Origin: Bradyrhizobium yuanmingense
GTDB taxonomy: Bacteria > Pseudomonadota > Alphaproteobacteria > Rhizobiales > Xanthobacteraceae
Assembly: GCF_029167105.1 (NCBI RefSeq)
Contig: NZ_JARFML010000018.1
Coordinates: 62,001-126,000, forward strand
DNA length: 64,000 bases
Reading direction: 5' to 3'
Position 1 is the stretch's first letter. Every line of letters starts with the position of its first letter. Shown in pieces: positions 1 through 9,147 of the stretch. A model generated the notes under the pieces. The model had not been told where the DNA came from. It made no database searches and saw only the letters and a program-made list of their open reading frames with translations. Made by a program: the position numbers and the translations under genes.

Positions 1-621
1 TACCGCGAACTCCGGACTATGATCATGTCTGGAGGCTTCGCGCCCGGCTCGGAAATGAAGCTCCGAGATCTGGCCCAAAGCCTACATGTTAGCCCGATGC
101 CGGTTCGAGACGCCATTGGGCGCCTGGTCGTCGAACGTGCACTGAAAATGCTCCCCAACCATCGCGTCATCGTACCCGAAACGACGATCGATGAGTTCTT
201 GGAAATTCGCAGAGTTCGGATTCTTCTTGAGGGCGAGGCCGCCGCCCTGGCATGTCAGCACGTTAGCCCTGACGTCATTGCTTCCCTCAAGCGCATCCAT
301 GAGAAGATTAAATCCTTGAGTGGAAATAAGCAGCGTCAATTTTGGGCGCTGAACCAGGAGTTCCATTTCACGGTGTATGAAGCGGCCAAGAGCCCGTTAA
401 TACTTTCCATGATCGAGTCGCTGTGGCTCCAGATCGGGCCCGTTTTCAACCATATTCCGATCAACTTGACCTCGGAAGGCGCCCGCGGCCATCAGCGAAT
501 TATAGCTGCGCTTGGTGCCGGCGATGCCAAGGCCGCAAGGGCGGCGCTAACAGAAGATCTTATGAAGGGTGGCGATCGCATCATCGCGGCCTTGATCCAG
601 GACAAGCAGCCGGCCCACTAG
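1..621 (+). CDS. GntR family (FCD subgroup) transcriptional regulator, 5' end outside window
   Basis: DNA-binding repressor-type protein with an N-terminal winged helix-turn-helix and a C-terminal FCD ligand-binding domain. The reading frame is open from base 1 (Y-R-E-L-R-T before the first Met at 19), so the true start probably lies upstream. The helix-turn-helix is seen as LRDLAQSLHVSPMPVRDAI, followed by the helical FCD domain with the E-I-R-R-V-R-I-L-L-E-G-E-A-A helix typical of this group. It lies directly upstream of, and codirectional with, the catabolic operon at 804, so it probably controls that operon through the inverted repeat at 736-753. The effector cannot be read from sequence. 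Confidence 0.9.
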   Translation, partial: YRELRTMIMSGGFAPGSEMKLRDLAQSLHVSPMPVRDAIGRLVVERALKMLPNHRVIVPETTIDEFLEIRRVRILLEGEAAALACQHVSPDVIASLKRIHEKIKSLSGNKQRQFWALNQEFHFTVYEAAKSPLILSMIESLWLQIGPVFNHIPINLTSEGARGHQRIIAALGAGDAKAARAALTEDLMKGGDRIIAALIQDKQPAH

Positions 622-720
622 CCGTCTAGTCCTCCACCAAACTATCCAAATTCAAACACGAAGCTGGGAGTGCTGCGCTGCTGCTAGTTGCGCGTGCGTG
701 CTGGGGCGCGCTCAAGGCTC

Positions 721-753
721 TTGACTCTCATATTTGATTTGTTATCACAAATC
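721..753 (+). promoter_or_regulatory. Candidate promoter with overlapping GntR operator
   Basis: A perfect 7-bp inverted repeat GATTTGT-TATC-ACAAATC occupies 736-753. TTGACT at 721-726 could be a -35 box, with TATCAC at 743-748 as a weak -10 at 16-bp spacing, so the operator would overlap the promoter core. FCD-type GntR proteins usually bind short TTGT/ACAA palindromes of this kind, and a member is encoded just upstream. Operator assignment is inference. Confidence 0.5.
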
Positions 754-803
754 ACAATTGGCGAGCTCCCGAGGAGGATAGCTCGCTTGGGAGGAGATTT
801 GCG

Positions 804-2012
804 ATGAGGTGGCTAGGTGCGGTTTTCGCAGGTGCGTTGATGTGGGCCAGTTCGGCGCGCGCTGACGTTGCACCCATCAAGATCGGCGTCATGAACGACA
901 TGTCTTCGGTTTATGCCGTGGCCGGCGGTCGAGAGACTGTTGAAGCCGTTCGCATGGCAATCGACGACGCTGGGCCCGTGCTCGGCAAGAAGGCCGAACT
1001 CATCTTTGCCGACCACCAGAACAAGCCGGACGTCGGCTCGGCCATCGCGCGCCGGTGGTATGACGTTGAGGGTGTCGATGCGGTCGTCGACGTGCCGAAC
1101 TCGGCGGTTGCTTTCGCGGTCCAAAGTCTTGCCAAGGAAAAGAAGAAGATTTCGCTATTTGTCGGCGCCCTGAGTTCCGATGTGACTGGTCCCAAATGCG
1201 ATAATTACACGACGCAATGGGCCGTTGACACGTATTCGCTGGCGCACGTGATGGGAGCCGCTGTTCTCAAGCGGGGCGGCAACCGCTGGTTCTTCCTCGG
1301 CGCCGATTATGTATTCGGACGTGCCCTTGTGCGCGATACCAGCGCCGTAATCGAGGCCAACGGGGGCAAGGTCCTCGGCGCCGTCTACGCGCCGCTGAAC
1401 ACGTCCGACTTCTCCTCCTTCCTCTTGCAGGCGCAGCCGACCAATCCGAACGTGATCGGCCTTGCAAATTCTTCGGACGATACGGTCAACTCCATCAAAC
1501 AGGCCGTCGAATTCGGTCTCACCTCTAACGGCGCGACTTTCGCGGCTTACGTGCTGTTTCTCGAGCACGTCCAAAGCATCACGCTCAAGACCGGCCACGG
1601 CTTGCTTCTGGCCAATCCCTTCTATTGGGACCTGAATGACGAGACGCGTGCCTGGTCGAAGCGCTTCGAAGAAAAGATAGGTCACCCGCCAGATTGGGAT
1701 CCTGCGATGTCGTACAGCGCGGTGTTCCATTATCTCAAAGCAGTCAACGCCGCCGGATCGCGCGACGCGGACGCCGTCGCTGCAAAGATGCGCGAGCTGC
1801 CGGTCAATGACTTCACGACCAAAGATGGGAAGGTGCGGATCGACGGCCGTGTGTTGCGCAACCTCTATCTTCTCCAAGTCAAGAAGCCCGAGGAGTCCAA
1901 AGGAAAGTGGGACCTCTATAACGTGGTGGCTACAGTACCTGGAGATGAAGCATTCCGTCCGCTCCAAGATGGCGGCTGCCCGTTGGTGAAAGCCGGCTCG
2001 GCCAAACCGTGA
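804..2012 (+). CDS. Branched-chain amino acid/aromatic-type ABC transporter substrate-binding protein (Peripla_BP_6)
   Basis: Periplasmic solute receptor of the LivK-like class, 402 residues. It begins with a Sec signal peptide (MRWLGAVFAGALMWASSARA, cleavage about residue 20-21), followed by the mature start IKIGVMNDMSSVYA and the two-lobed fold of this family at its usual length. The start at 804 has a GGGAGGAG ribosome site about 8 bases upstream. No permease or ATPase gene follows in this operon, so it must share a transporter, possibly the Liv set at 24980-28377. First gene of the operon with the ThDP enzyme, VOC protein and dehydrogenases, so its ligand is probably the operon's growth substrate. 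Ligand identity is not visible. Confidence 0.88.
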   Translation: MRWLGAVFAGALMWASSARADVAPIKIGVMNDMSSVYAVAGGRETVEAVRMAIDDAGPVLGKKAELIFADHQNKPDVGSAIARRWYDVEGVDAVVDVPNSAVAFAVQSLAKEKKKISLFVGALSSDVTGPKCDNYTTQWAVDTYSLAHVMGAAVLKRGGNRWFFLGADYVFGRALVRDTSAVIEANGGKVLGAVYAPLNTSDFSSFLLQAQPTNPNVIGLANSSDDTVNSIKQAVEFGLTSNGATFAAYVLFLEHVQSITLKTGHGLLLANPFYWDLNDETRAWSKRFEEKIGHPPDWDPAMSYSAVFHYLKAVNAAGSRDADAVAAKMRELPVNDFTTKDGKVRIDGRVLRNLYLLQVKKPEESKGKWDLYNVVATVPGDEAFRPLQDGGCPLVKAGSAKP

Positions 2013-2084
2013 TCAACGTAGCAAATCGTCGCGCGAAGCGGGGTTGTGGTCGTCAATGACAAAAACTGGATCGAGGCAATGGTG

Positions 2085-3773
2085 ATGAAGAGTGGCGGTC
2101 AAGCCGTCGTTGACGTTCTCAAGGCCGAAGGCGTGAAGTTCATCTTTGGTATGCCTGGCGGCCATACAATCGGAATTTACGACGCTCTCTACGGACAACA
2201 GCAGATCTCTCACATTCTCGTGCGGCACGAGCAGCATGCTGCAAGCATGGCTGCCGGCTATTCACAGCTTACCGGTGAGCCCGGCGTGTGCTGTGTGACG
2301 GCAGGGCCCGGCGCCACCAATCTGGTCACGAGCGTAGCGGAAGCATATGTTGGTGCGTTGCCGATGGTCATCATTGCGGGACGTGGTGCCACTCGCAATG
2401 CACATCGTGGCGCAAGCCAAGAGATCGACCAAGTCAAGATTTTTGCCGCTATCACGAAATGGGGCGTCCGGATCGATCGACCGGACTTAATTGTCGAATG
2501 CCTGCGTCAAGCGTTTACCATTGCCCGCTCGGGTAAGCCGGGTCCAGTGCTTATCGATATCCCCGCGGATATTCTTAGAATGCAGTTTGACGTCGGCGAC
2601 TATCTCCCAGTCGGCAAACCCGCTGTGGTCCGCGGTGATAGCGATCGTATCAAGACCGCGGCGGCGGCTCTTCTCGCGGCTAGAAAGCCGCTAATTGTCG
2701 CCGGTGGCGGCGCCGTAGCCGCAAACGCGACGTCTGAAGTGCGTCAGCTCGCGGAGATGCTGGGTAGCCCCGTCGTCACGACGCTCGCAGGGCGTGGCAT
2801 TTTGCCTGACGATCATGAACTCACGGCTGGCGGCATCGGTCATCATCGACAGGACGTCACAAAGTATCTTCTGCCAAATGCTGACGTTGTCATCGGCATC
2901 GGCGCTCGCTTTGAGGAGCAGGAAAACAACTGGAAGCCAGAATATATTCCGGCGCCGGCGGCCACCTATATCCAGATCGATATCGATCCGAACGAACTCG
3001 GCCGCTCGGTCATTGCGACCATAGGCATCACGGGAGATGCGCGCCTGGTTCTCCAGGATCTTCTCACGGAGTTAAAAGCAAAGGGCACTGGTCAGCGCAC
3101 GGCCTCCAAGGAGTGGCTCGCCGAGTTGTCGAACCGGCGCGCTGCGCTCGAAACAGAGCGCGAAAGCATGGCGAGCTCTAATGCCACGCCAATTCATCCG
3201 ATTCGGATCTTCGATCGCATCCAGCGCGTGTTCCCACGCAATGCAACCGTCGCCATCGACGTCGGCGTGCTCGCGCAGGGGATGGGTGGCGCATTCCCCT
3301 ATTTCAAGATCTTTGAGCCACGCGCCACGATCGTGCCCTCGAGCTTTTATGGCATGGGCTTCGCGGCATCGGCCTTTCCCGTCGCACGCCTTGTCTATCC
3401 TGACCGGCCTGCGGTCTGCTTCGTAGGCGATGGATCCTTCCAGATGGTGATGAATATCCTTCCCGTTGCCGCCGAACTCAAGCTCGGTGTCACGTGGTGC
3501 ATATTCAACGATCACGCCTTGGGCTCGATCCGCGACATCCAAGTGCAAGCGTTCAATGAGCGGTTCATTGGAACCGAATTCGTACTTGATCTCGATTACG
3601 CGGGCCTTGCAATCGCCTCCGGCTGCTACGGCGAGCGTGTCACCGATCCCCACCAGGTCGAGGCCGCCCTACAACGGGCGTTCGTGGCCAATGAAAGCGG
3701 TAAGCCCGCAGTTCTCGACTTCGTGGTCGCCAAAGAGCGCTTGGCGGGGAGTAGGGAGTTTTTTGCACGATGA
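2085..3773 (+). CDS. Thiamine diphosphate-dependent enzyme, acetolactate synthase-like
   Basis: Member of the acetolactate synthase/benzoylformate decarboxylase superfamily, about 562 residues with N-terminal PYR, central and C-terminal PP domains. The ThDP-activating Glu is in RHEQHA (Glu49), and the ThDP-Mg motif runs GDGSFQ (about 448) to Asn475. The frame is open from a GTG at 2046, but Met at 2085 is preferred because GAGG lies 8 bases upstream and family members start at MK-GGQA. It overlaps the next gene by 4 bases, so they are translationally coupled. Sitting in a catabolic operon without a regulatory subunit argues for a carboligase, decarboxylase or C-C lyase role rather than branched-chain amino acid synthesis; the substrate is unknown. 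Confidence 0.82.
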   Translation: MKSGGQAVVDVLKAEGVKFIFGMPGGHTIGIYDALYGQQQISHILVRHEQHAASMAAGYSQLTGEPGVCCVTAGPGATNLVTSVAEAYVGALPMVIIAGRGATRNAHRGASQEIDQVKIFAAITKWGVRIDRPDLIVECLRQAFTIARSGKPGPVLIDIPADILRMQFDVGDYLPVGKPAVVRGDSDRIKTAAAALLAARKPLIVAGGGAVAANATSEVRQLAEMLGSPVVTTLAGRGILPDDHELTAGGIGHHRQDVTKYLLPNADVVIGIGARFEEQENNWKPEYIPAPAATYIQIDIDPNELGRSVIATIGITGDARLVLQDLLTELKAKGTGQRTASKEWLAELSNRRAALETERESMASSNATPIHPIRIFDRIQRVFPRNATVAIDVGVLAQGMGGAFPYFKIFEPRATIVPSSFYGMGFAASAFPVARLVYPDRPAVCFVGDGSFQMVMNILPVAAELKLGVTWCIFNDHALGSIRDIQVQAFNERFIGTEFVLDLDYAGLAIASGCYGERVTDPHQVEAALQRAFVANESGKPAVLDFVVAKERLAGSREFFAR

Positions 3774-4330
3774 AGCCGCTCTCATTCGGACAGCCGGTCG
3801 GGGGATTAGTGCAGGCAGCCTATACGGTGGAAAACATCGATCAGGCGATGATGCATTATGTGAAGGCGCTGAATATCGGGCCTTGGTTTGTGAGCGGTCC
3901 TTTCGTGCCTGCGAAGGGAATGTATCGAGGCCAGCCGACCGACATGAGCCTGACTCTCGCCGTCGCCTTTACCGGCCACATGATGATCGAGCTCATTGAG
4001 CAGCACGACACCAAGCCGTCGGTCTATCAAGAGACGATCAAGGTCAAAGGTCACGGTTTCCATCACTGGGCCGTCTGTTCCAAGGACTTCGATGCGGACG
4101 TCGCTCGCTACGAGGCTGCCGGCTACCCAGTCTTGTTTTCCGACCTCTCGCCGCGCGGCGTGCGGATCGTCTATGTCGATACCCGCCGCGACTTGCCGGG
4201 CATGCTTGAGGTGATCGAAACGACGGAGGCGCTCGAAGGCATTTATCACAGCTACTTCGCAGCGGCGCAGAACTGGGACGGCAAGGATCCCATCCGGCGC
4301 TGGTCACTCAAACAGGGGACCTCGACGTGA
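3770..4330 (+). CDS. VOC (glyoxalase/dioxygenase fold) family protein
   Basis: 186-residue metal-dependent vicinal-oxygen-chelate protein. The N-terminal strand reads VQAAYTVENIDQAMMHYVKA and the second half carries GHGFHHWAVCSKDFD, the usual beta-alpha-beta-beta-beta modules. Candidate metal ligands are the His in GFHHWA and Glu in LEVIE. The start ATG overlaps the stop of the ThDP gene (ATGA) and its own stop overlaps the GTG of the next SDR, so it is embedded in a tightly coupled operon. VOC proteins act as isomerases, epimerases, lyases or dioxygenases; which one this is cannot be told from sequence. Confidence 0.8.
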   Translation: MKPLSFGQPVGGLVQAAYTVENIDQAMMHYVKALNIGPWFVSGPFVPAKGMYRGQPTDMSLTLAVAFTGHMMIELIEQHDTKPSVYQETIKVKGHGFHHWAVCSKDFDADVARYEAAGYPVLFSDLSPRGVRIVYVDTRRDLPGMLEVIETTEALEGIYHSYFAAAQNWDGKDPIRRWSLKQGTST

Positions 4331-5127
4331 AAACCCAGGATCTGTTCGACGTCACCGGCCTTTCTGTCGTCATTACCGGCGGTGCCAAAGGCCTGGGTCG
4401 GGCCTTCGCCGAGGCAATGCTCGACAATGGTGCACGCGTCGTCTTACTGGACAAAGACGAGGCGAGCCTTGATCAGGCCGTGTCCGAGCTCAAGGCGCGC
4501 GGCGATGTGGCCAGCGTTGCCGTCGATGTTACGGATCGCGATGCAGTCAGGGCTGCTGTCAACAAAGCCGTCGAACGAAACGGCCGTCTCGATGTCGTGT
4601 TCGCGAATGCGGGCATCGACGCCGGACCGGGGTTTCTGTCGATGGCCGGCGAACGGGATCCGGAGGGTGCGATCGAGGCCGTCCCGGACAGGCTGTGGGA
4701 CAAGGTCATCGATACGAATTTGACCTCGATCTTTTCGACCATTCGAGCCGCTCTTCCGCATATGAAGCGACAGAGCGGCGGACGCATCATCCTGACCTCG
4801 TCGATTGCGAGCATCAGGCCAGGTGCTATCGTCGGTATGCCCTATCAGATATCGAAGGCGGGTGTGTCGCACCTCGCCAAGCAGGCCGCACTTGAGCTCG
4901 CCCGCTACAACATTCTCGTCAACGCAATCTTGCCGGGTCCGTTTCTGACCCAGCTCACGACGCCCGACCTCAAGAAGCGCTTCGAAGCTGGCAGTCCTCT
5001 TCACCGCGTCGGTCGACCCGAGGAGATACAGGGGCTGGCGCTTTTCCTGGCTTCACCAGCGTCTAGCTACATCACCGGGACCCATATCGTCATCGATGGC
5101 GGTGCCTTGCTTGGTCGCGCTGACTAA
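4327..5127 (+). CDS. SDR family NAD(P)-dependent oxidoreductase
   Basis: 266-residue classical short-chain dehydrogenase. Visible motifs: the cofactor-binding TGGAKGLGRAF near residue 17, NAG within FANAGID, catalytic Ser in TSSIAS, and Tyr173-x-x-x-Lys177 in YQISK. Asp in the V-L-L-D-K segment after the second strand suggests NAD preference. GTG start overlaps the VOC stop codon by 4 bases. It probably oxidises an alcohol or reduces a ketone in the pathway encoded by this operon; a second SDR follows. Confidence 0.88.
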   Translation: MKTQDLFDVTGLSVVITGGAKGLGRAFAEAMLDNGARVVLLDKDEASLDQAVSELKARGDVASVAVDVTDRDAVRAAVNKAVERNGRLDVVFANAGIDAGPGFLSMAGERDPEGAIEAVPDRLWDKVIDTNLTSIFSTIRAALPHMKRQSGGRIILTSSIASIRPGAIVGMPYQISKAGVSHLAKQAALELARYNILVNAILPGPFLTQLTTPDLKKRFEAGSPLHRVGRPEEIQGLALFLASPASSYITGTHIVIDGGALLGRAD

Positions 5128-5158
5128 GCGGATCGAACGTTAGGCCACGAGAGACACG

Positions 5159-5947
5159 ATGAAAGCCGCTGAACTGTTTGACCTGTCCGGACATGTCGCC
5201 GTCGTTACAGGCGCTGCGTCTGGCCTTGGACTCGCGATTGCGCAAGTGATCGCAGCCAATGGAGGGCGGGTCGCAATGCTTGACATCGACGAGGGCAAAT
5301 TGAAGCAGGCGGCGGCTGCCATCGACGAAGCCGGTGGAGCCGTTGACACTTTCTGCGTCGACATAGCCGAGGCGGGCAGCGTCGAAGCTGTCGTGGATGC
5401 TTACGTCGAAAGATATGGCCGGCTCGATTGTGTGTTTGCGAACGCAGGCGTGAGCGGTGGCCCCGGATACGGCAAGCCCGAAGGCGAGCTCAAGGCGGCG
5501 TCCCTGGAGCTTTGGGACGCCTGCCTTCGGGTCAATCTTGATGGCGCTTTTCGGACAATTCGCGTGGCGGCAAAGCATATGAAGCCACGGCGGCAGGGAT
5601 CGATCGTCGTGACGTGTTCCGTCGCTGCGCTGCGCGCGTCGGCGCTACCGAGTTACGGCTACCACGCGGCAAAGGCCGGCATTGCACAGGTGGTGCGCGT
5701 CGCGGCTCTCGAGCTCGGTCCTCACAATGTGCGTGTCAATGCCATCGCGCCAGGACCTTTTCGGACGAATATCGCCAATGGCCGGATGCATACGCCCGAA
5801 GGTGCCGCGGCGTTCGCAGATACCGTGCCCTTAGGGCGGCTTGCCGAACTGGATGAGATCAAGGGGCTCGCGCTGCTGCTGGCATCGCCGGCTTCCACAT
5901 ACATGACCGGCGCGATCATTCCAATCGACGGCGGAACGCAGGCCTGA
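5159..5947 (+). CDS. SDR family NAD(P)-dependent oxidoreductase (second copy)
   Basis: 262-residue classical SDR with TGAASGLGLAI cofactor loop, FANAGVSGG, catalytic Tyr168 and Lys172 in YHAAK, and the C-terminal IPIDGG end. An Asp in MLDIDEGK suggests NAD. It shares domain layout with the SDR just upstream but differs widely in sequence, so it is not a recent tandem duplicate. Placed between that SDR and an aldehyde dehydrogenase, it fits successive alcohol to aldehyde to acid oxidation. Confidence 0.88.
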   Translation: MKAAELFDLSGHVAVVTGAASGLGLAIAQVIAANGGRVAMLDIDEGKLKQAAAAIDEAGGAVDTFCVDIAEAGSVEAVVDAYVERYGRLDCVFANAGVSGGPGYGKPEGELKAASLELWDACLRVNLDGAFRTIRVAAKHMKPRRQGSIVVTCSVAALRASALPSYGYHAAKAGIAQVVRVAALELGPHNVRVNAIAPGPFRTNIANGRMHTPEGAAAFADTVPLGRLAELDEIKGLALLLASPASTYMTGAIIPIDGGTQA

Positions 5948-5980
5948 GGGCCGCGTACTTGGAAAATCAGGAGAGCATCG

Positions 5981-7423
5981 ATGGATATCGGATTTATCGT
6001 TAACGGTGGTGCGGTTGCGGCCGAGGGAGGGGGCACCTTCGAGCGCAAGGATCCCATGACCGGTAAGGTCGCGACACGCGCGCCGGCTGCGACGTTCGCA
6101 GACGTCGAGAAGGTCGTCGCTGCTGCGGCCAAGGCGTTCGAGACCTGGTCAGAGACCGGGCCCTCGCTGCGTCGCGGCCTCCTTCTGAAGGCGGCGGACC
6201 TTATGGAGAGCCGTACCAATGACTTTATCGAGCTGATGCTCGAGGAGACCGGGGCGACGGCGCCTTGGGCTGGCTTCAATGTCCATCTCGCCGCCGGCAT
6301 CTTGCGCGAAGCTGCAGCTCTCACCACCCAAATCACCGGCGAAGTCATTCCATCCGACAAGCCCGGTATCTGGTCGATGGCGGTACGCCAGCCGGCCGGC
6401 GTCGTCCTCGGCATGGCGCCGTGGAACGCCCCGGTCATCCTTGGCACGCGGGCAATCGCGGCGGCGCTCGCCTGCGGCAACACGGTCATCTTGCGTTCGT
6501 CGGAAACCTGTCCCGGAACGCATCATCTTATCGGCCAAGTTCTGAATGATGCTGGCTTCCCCAAAGGAGTCGTCAACGTCCTGTCGAATGCACCTCCGGA
6601 CGCGCCCAAGATCGTTGAGGCGTTGATTTCCAATCCTGCCGTACGCCGGGTCAATTTCACAGGCTCCACCAAAGTCGGTCGCGTCATCGCCAAGCTCGCG
6701 GCGGAGCATCTCAAGCCTGCCCTGCTGGAACTTGGCGGCAAGGCGCCTTTGGTCGTTCTCGATGACGCCGATCTGGACCAAGCGGTCGATGCTGCGGCCT
6801 TCGGCGCTTTCATGAATCAGGGGCAGATCTGCATGTCCACGGAGCGCATTATTGTGGATCAGAAAATCGCCGATGCGTTCGTCGCCAAACTCGCGGCCAA
6901 GGCATCGACATTGCCGGCTGGCGATCCGCGTGAGCATGTCGTCCTGGGATCATTAGTCGATCTGGCCCCCGCCGAGCGTATGGATGCGCTCATCAAGGAT
7001 GCCACCGGACAGGGAGCGAAGATCGTCGCGGGCGGCAAGCGCAACGGAACGGTCGTCGAAGCCACCTTGCTCGACCACGTGACGTCGGAAATGAAAATCT
7101 ACAACGAGGAATCGTTCGGACCCGTGAAATCGATCATTCGTGTCGCCGGCGTCGATGAGGCCGTGCGCGTCGCCAACGACACTGAATACGGGCTGTCCGC
7201 TGCGATTTCCGGCCGCGATGTCTCCCGCGCTCTGACGATTGCAAAACGTATCCAGAGCGGTATCTGCCACATCAATGGGCCGACCGTCGCCGACGAGGCT
7301 CAGATGCCATTCGGCGGCACAAAGGCCAGCGGGTACGGCCGCTTCGGCGGAAAGGCCGTCATCAACGAATTCACCGAGCTTCGTTGGATAACAATCGAAG
7401 GTCCGCAGCACTACCCCTTCTAA
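5981..7423 (+). CDS. NAD(P)-dependent aldehyde dehydrogenase
   Basis: 480-residue ALDH-superfamily enzyme of normal length, oxidising an aldehyde to the carboxylate. Catalytic Glu250 lies in LELGGKAPL, nucleophile Cys284 in NQGQICMS, the cofactor loop is FTGSTKVG, and the late E-E-S-F-G-P motif is present. The ribosome site AGGAGAGC lies upstream of the ATG. Together with the two SDRs it suggests stepwise oxidation of an alcohol or aldehyde substrate. Substrate range (aromatic or aliphatic) is not assignable; neighbours favour an aromatic or salicylaldehyde-like substrate. Confidence 0.92.
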   Translation: MDIGFIVNGGAVAAEGGGTFERKDPMTGKVATRAPAATFADVEKVVAAAAKAFETWSETGPSLRRGLLLKAADLMESRTNDFIELMLEETGATAPWAGFNVHLAAGILREAAALTTQITGEVIPSDKPGIWSMAVRQPAGVVLGMAPWNAPVILGTRAIAAALACGNTVILRSSETCPGTHHLIGQVLNDAGFPKGVVNVLSNAPPDAPKIVEALISNPAVRRVNFTGSTKVGRVIAKLAAEHLKPALLELGGKAPLVVLDDADLDQAVDAAAFGAFMNQGQICMSTERIIVDQKIADAFVAKLAAKASTLPAGDPREHVVLGSLVDLAPAERMDALIKDATGQGAKIVAGGKRNGTVVEATLLDHVTSEMKIYNEESFGPVKSIIRVAGVDEAVRVANDTEYGLSAAISGRDVSRALTIAKRIQSGICHINGPTVADEAQMPFGGTKASGYGRFGGKAVINEFTELRWITIEGPQHYPF

Positions 7424-7444
7424 GGAAAGATCAGGAGGTCCAGC

Positions 7445-7579
7445 ATGTTCATCGGCAAAGCTCTTGACAATATCCGGGTGCTGGACCGCCTGCACAAAAC
7501 ATCAACTGTAGATCGCTCCTCGGAGCGGCGAGATCGACCGGTTGGGGCACAAGCATGGCTTAGCAACGCCGCTGCATAG
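7445..7579 (+). pseudogene. Truncated gene start, probably the N-terminus of a family III (CaiB/BaiF) CoA-transferase
   Basis: A very strong ribosome site AGGAGGTCCAGC leads into an ATG at 7445 and a 44-codon frame. Its first residues (MFIGKALDNIRVLD) match the usual CaiB/BaiF start pattern L-x-G-I-R-V-L-D, but the match ends after about 14 codons and the frame stops at 7577. The rest of the gene is missing, consistent with a deletion that fused its start to the sequence before the monooxygenase. An expressed small protein is possible but less likely. Confidence 0.45.
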
Positions 7580-7716
7580 TCTCGCCTATCGACTTCTGCA
7601 GCCATTCCGTGAGGGTGCGCCGAAGGCAGCCCCTGGGGCTTGAGCGAAGCATGATGTGGCTAGGCCTCAATCGCAACAAGAAGGCAGTCACGCCTGTAGG
7701 AAATAGAAGAGGGATT

Positions 7717-8901
7717 ATGTCCGTTGAAGCAAGAGTCGCCATCGTGGGCGCCGGCCCGGTTGGTTTGCTAAGCGCTCTTGGGCTCGCCCAGGCGGGCATC
7801 CCGGTTATCGTCATCGAGCGTGCATCGGAAATCATCGCTTCGCCGCGCGCGATAACTTATCATTGGTCTGTACTTGAGGGCCTCGACCGACTTGGCTTGC
7901 TTGAAGAGGCGCTAGACGTCGGGTTCGCCAAGCAGGACTATACCTACTTGGATTTCGCGACCGGCGAGAAAATCAACTACAGCCTGGACGTTCTCGACGG
8001 ACGGACACCATTCCCATTCAATCTCCATCTCGGCCAGAATCTACTTGCCGGAATTGCGTTGCGCCGACTCCAGCAGTTTCCGCATGCCGAGGTTCGCTGG
8101 GGTGTGACAATGCGCGATCTGATGCAGGATGGCAGCGGGGTCACTCTCTCGGTTGACGGCCCTGAGGGCCCTTCCGAACTCCGTGCCGGATGGGTTATCG
8201 GCGCCGACGGCGCGACGAGCGACGTTCGAAGGGCCTTGCATCTGGAGTTCGAGGGTATCACATGGCCGAAGCGGTTCATCGCGGCCAACGTCCGGCACGA
8301 TTTTTCGAAGCACGGCTACGCGCGCACCACCTTTCTGATTCACCCGACCCATGGCGCAATCATCGTAAAGCTGGATAGAGACGATCTGTGGCGCTGCACC
8401 TACAGCGAGCCGCTCGATCTACCCGAGGAGAGCATCGCCGAGCGTATGACCGCGTACTTCGACGTCATCCTTCCGGGAGCGCGCGACATTGAGGTCGTTG
8501 CCTTTGCGCCTTATCGCATGCATCAGCGGGCAGCCGAGCGGTTTCGTGTCGGCAGAGTGTTGCTGGCCGGCGACGCAGCGCATGCAACGAATCCCAGCGG
8601 CGCCTACGGGCTCACATCGGGTTTGTTCGACGCATTTGCGCTTTACGAGGCGCTGGCTGCTGTCGTTCGCGGCGATGTCGACGACGCGATCCTCGATCGT
8701 TACGCCGAGGAGCGCCGCCGCATCTTCCTCGAGGTCGTCTCGCCCGCGGCGGTCGACAACAAGCGGATCATCTTCGACACGACAGATCCGGAGCAGCACG
8801 AGGCCAATCTCATCCGTTTGCGCCGTCTGACGGACAAGGAGGTGCTGCTCGACCGGCTTATGCTGACGGTGCAAATGCGCAGCGAGGCGCGACCTCAGTA
8901 G
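7717..8901 (+). CDS. FAD-dependent aromatic monooxygenase (PHBH/UbiH-like, group A)
   Basis: 394-residue single-component flavoprotein hydroxylase. The Rossmann GxGxxG is in VAIVGAGPVGLL near residue 9, the DG motif is GADGATSDVR, and the second FAD motif is GDAAHATNPSGAYGL. Met at 7717 is chosen because GAAGAGGG lies just upstream and the Rossmann fold begins right after; the 36 upstream open codons have no protein character. It closes the operon that begins at 804. It probably hydroxylates an aromatic intermediate using NAD(P)H and O2. Confidence 0.88.
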   Translation: MSVEARVAIVGAGPVGLLSALGLAQAGIPVIVIERASEIIASPRAITYHWSVLEGLDRLGLLEEALDVGFAKQDYTYLDFATGEKINYSLDVLDGRTPFPFNLHLGQNLLAGIALRRLQQFPHAEVRWGVTMRDLMQDGSGVTLSVDGPEGPSELRAGWVIGADGATSDVRRALHLEFEGITWPKRFIAANVRHDFSKHGYARTTFLIHPTHGAIIVKLDRDDLWRCTYSEPLDLPEESIAERMTAYFDVILPGARDIEVVAFAPYRMHQRAAERFRVGRVLLAGDAAHATNPSGAYGLTSGLFDAFALYEALAAVVRGDVDDAILDRYAEERRRIFLEVVSPAAVDNKRIIFDTTDPEQHEANLIRLRRLTDKEVLLDRLMLTVQMRSEARPQ

Positions 8902-9147
8902 CGTCTGAAGGTCAAGCCCCTGTTCGACGCACTGCAGTAGATAACGCGCCTCTTCAACGGGTTCGGCTTCGAGGCAGGCGGCTCGCTCCGGCTCGTTGGC
9001 GAGCAGATCGACGGCAGCTTCCTCTTGGGTGGCCAAACGAAGACATAGCGTGCTCAGAGCATTACTGTTATAACGAATTATTCTTCATCACCACGAGGCG
9101 CATATTGCGCTGCAGCGGGCCCCGTCAGACTACACGCGGAGCAGGAG

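Noticed and set aside
2085..3773. Biosynthetic acetolactate synthase (ilvB)
   Set aside because: No regulatory subunit gene follows and the operon is catabolic, so the specific name was not used.
8936..9050. A short in-frame stretch (FNGFGFEAGGSLRLVG...) between the monooxygenase and the first AraC gene
   Set aside because: About 30 codons with no start or ribosome site and no recognised family; probably chance.
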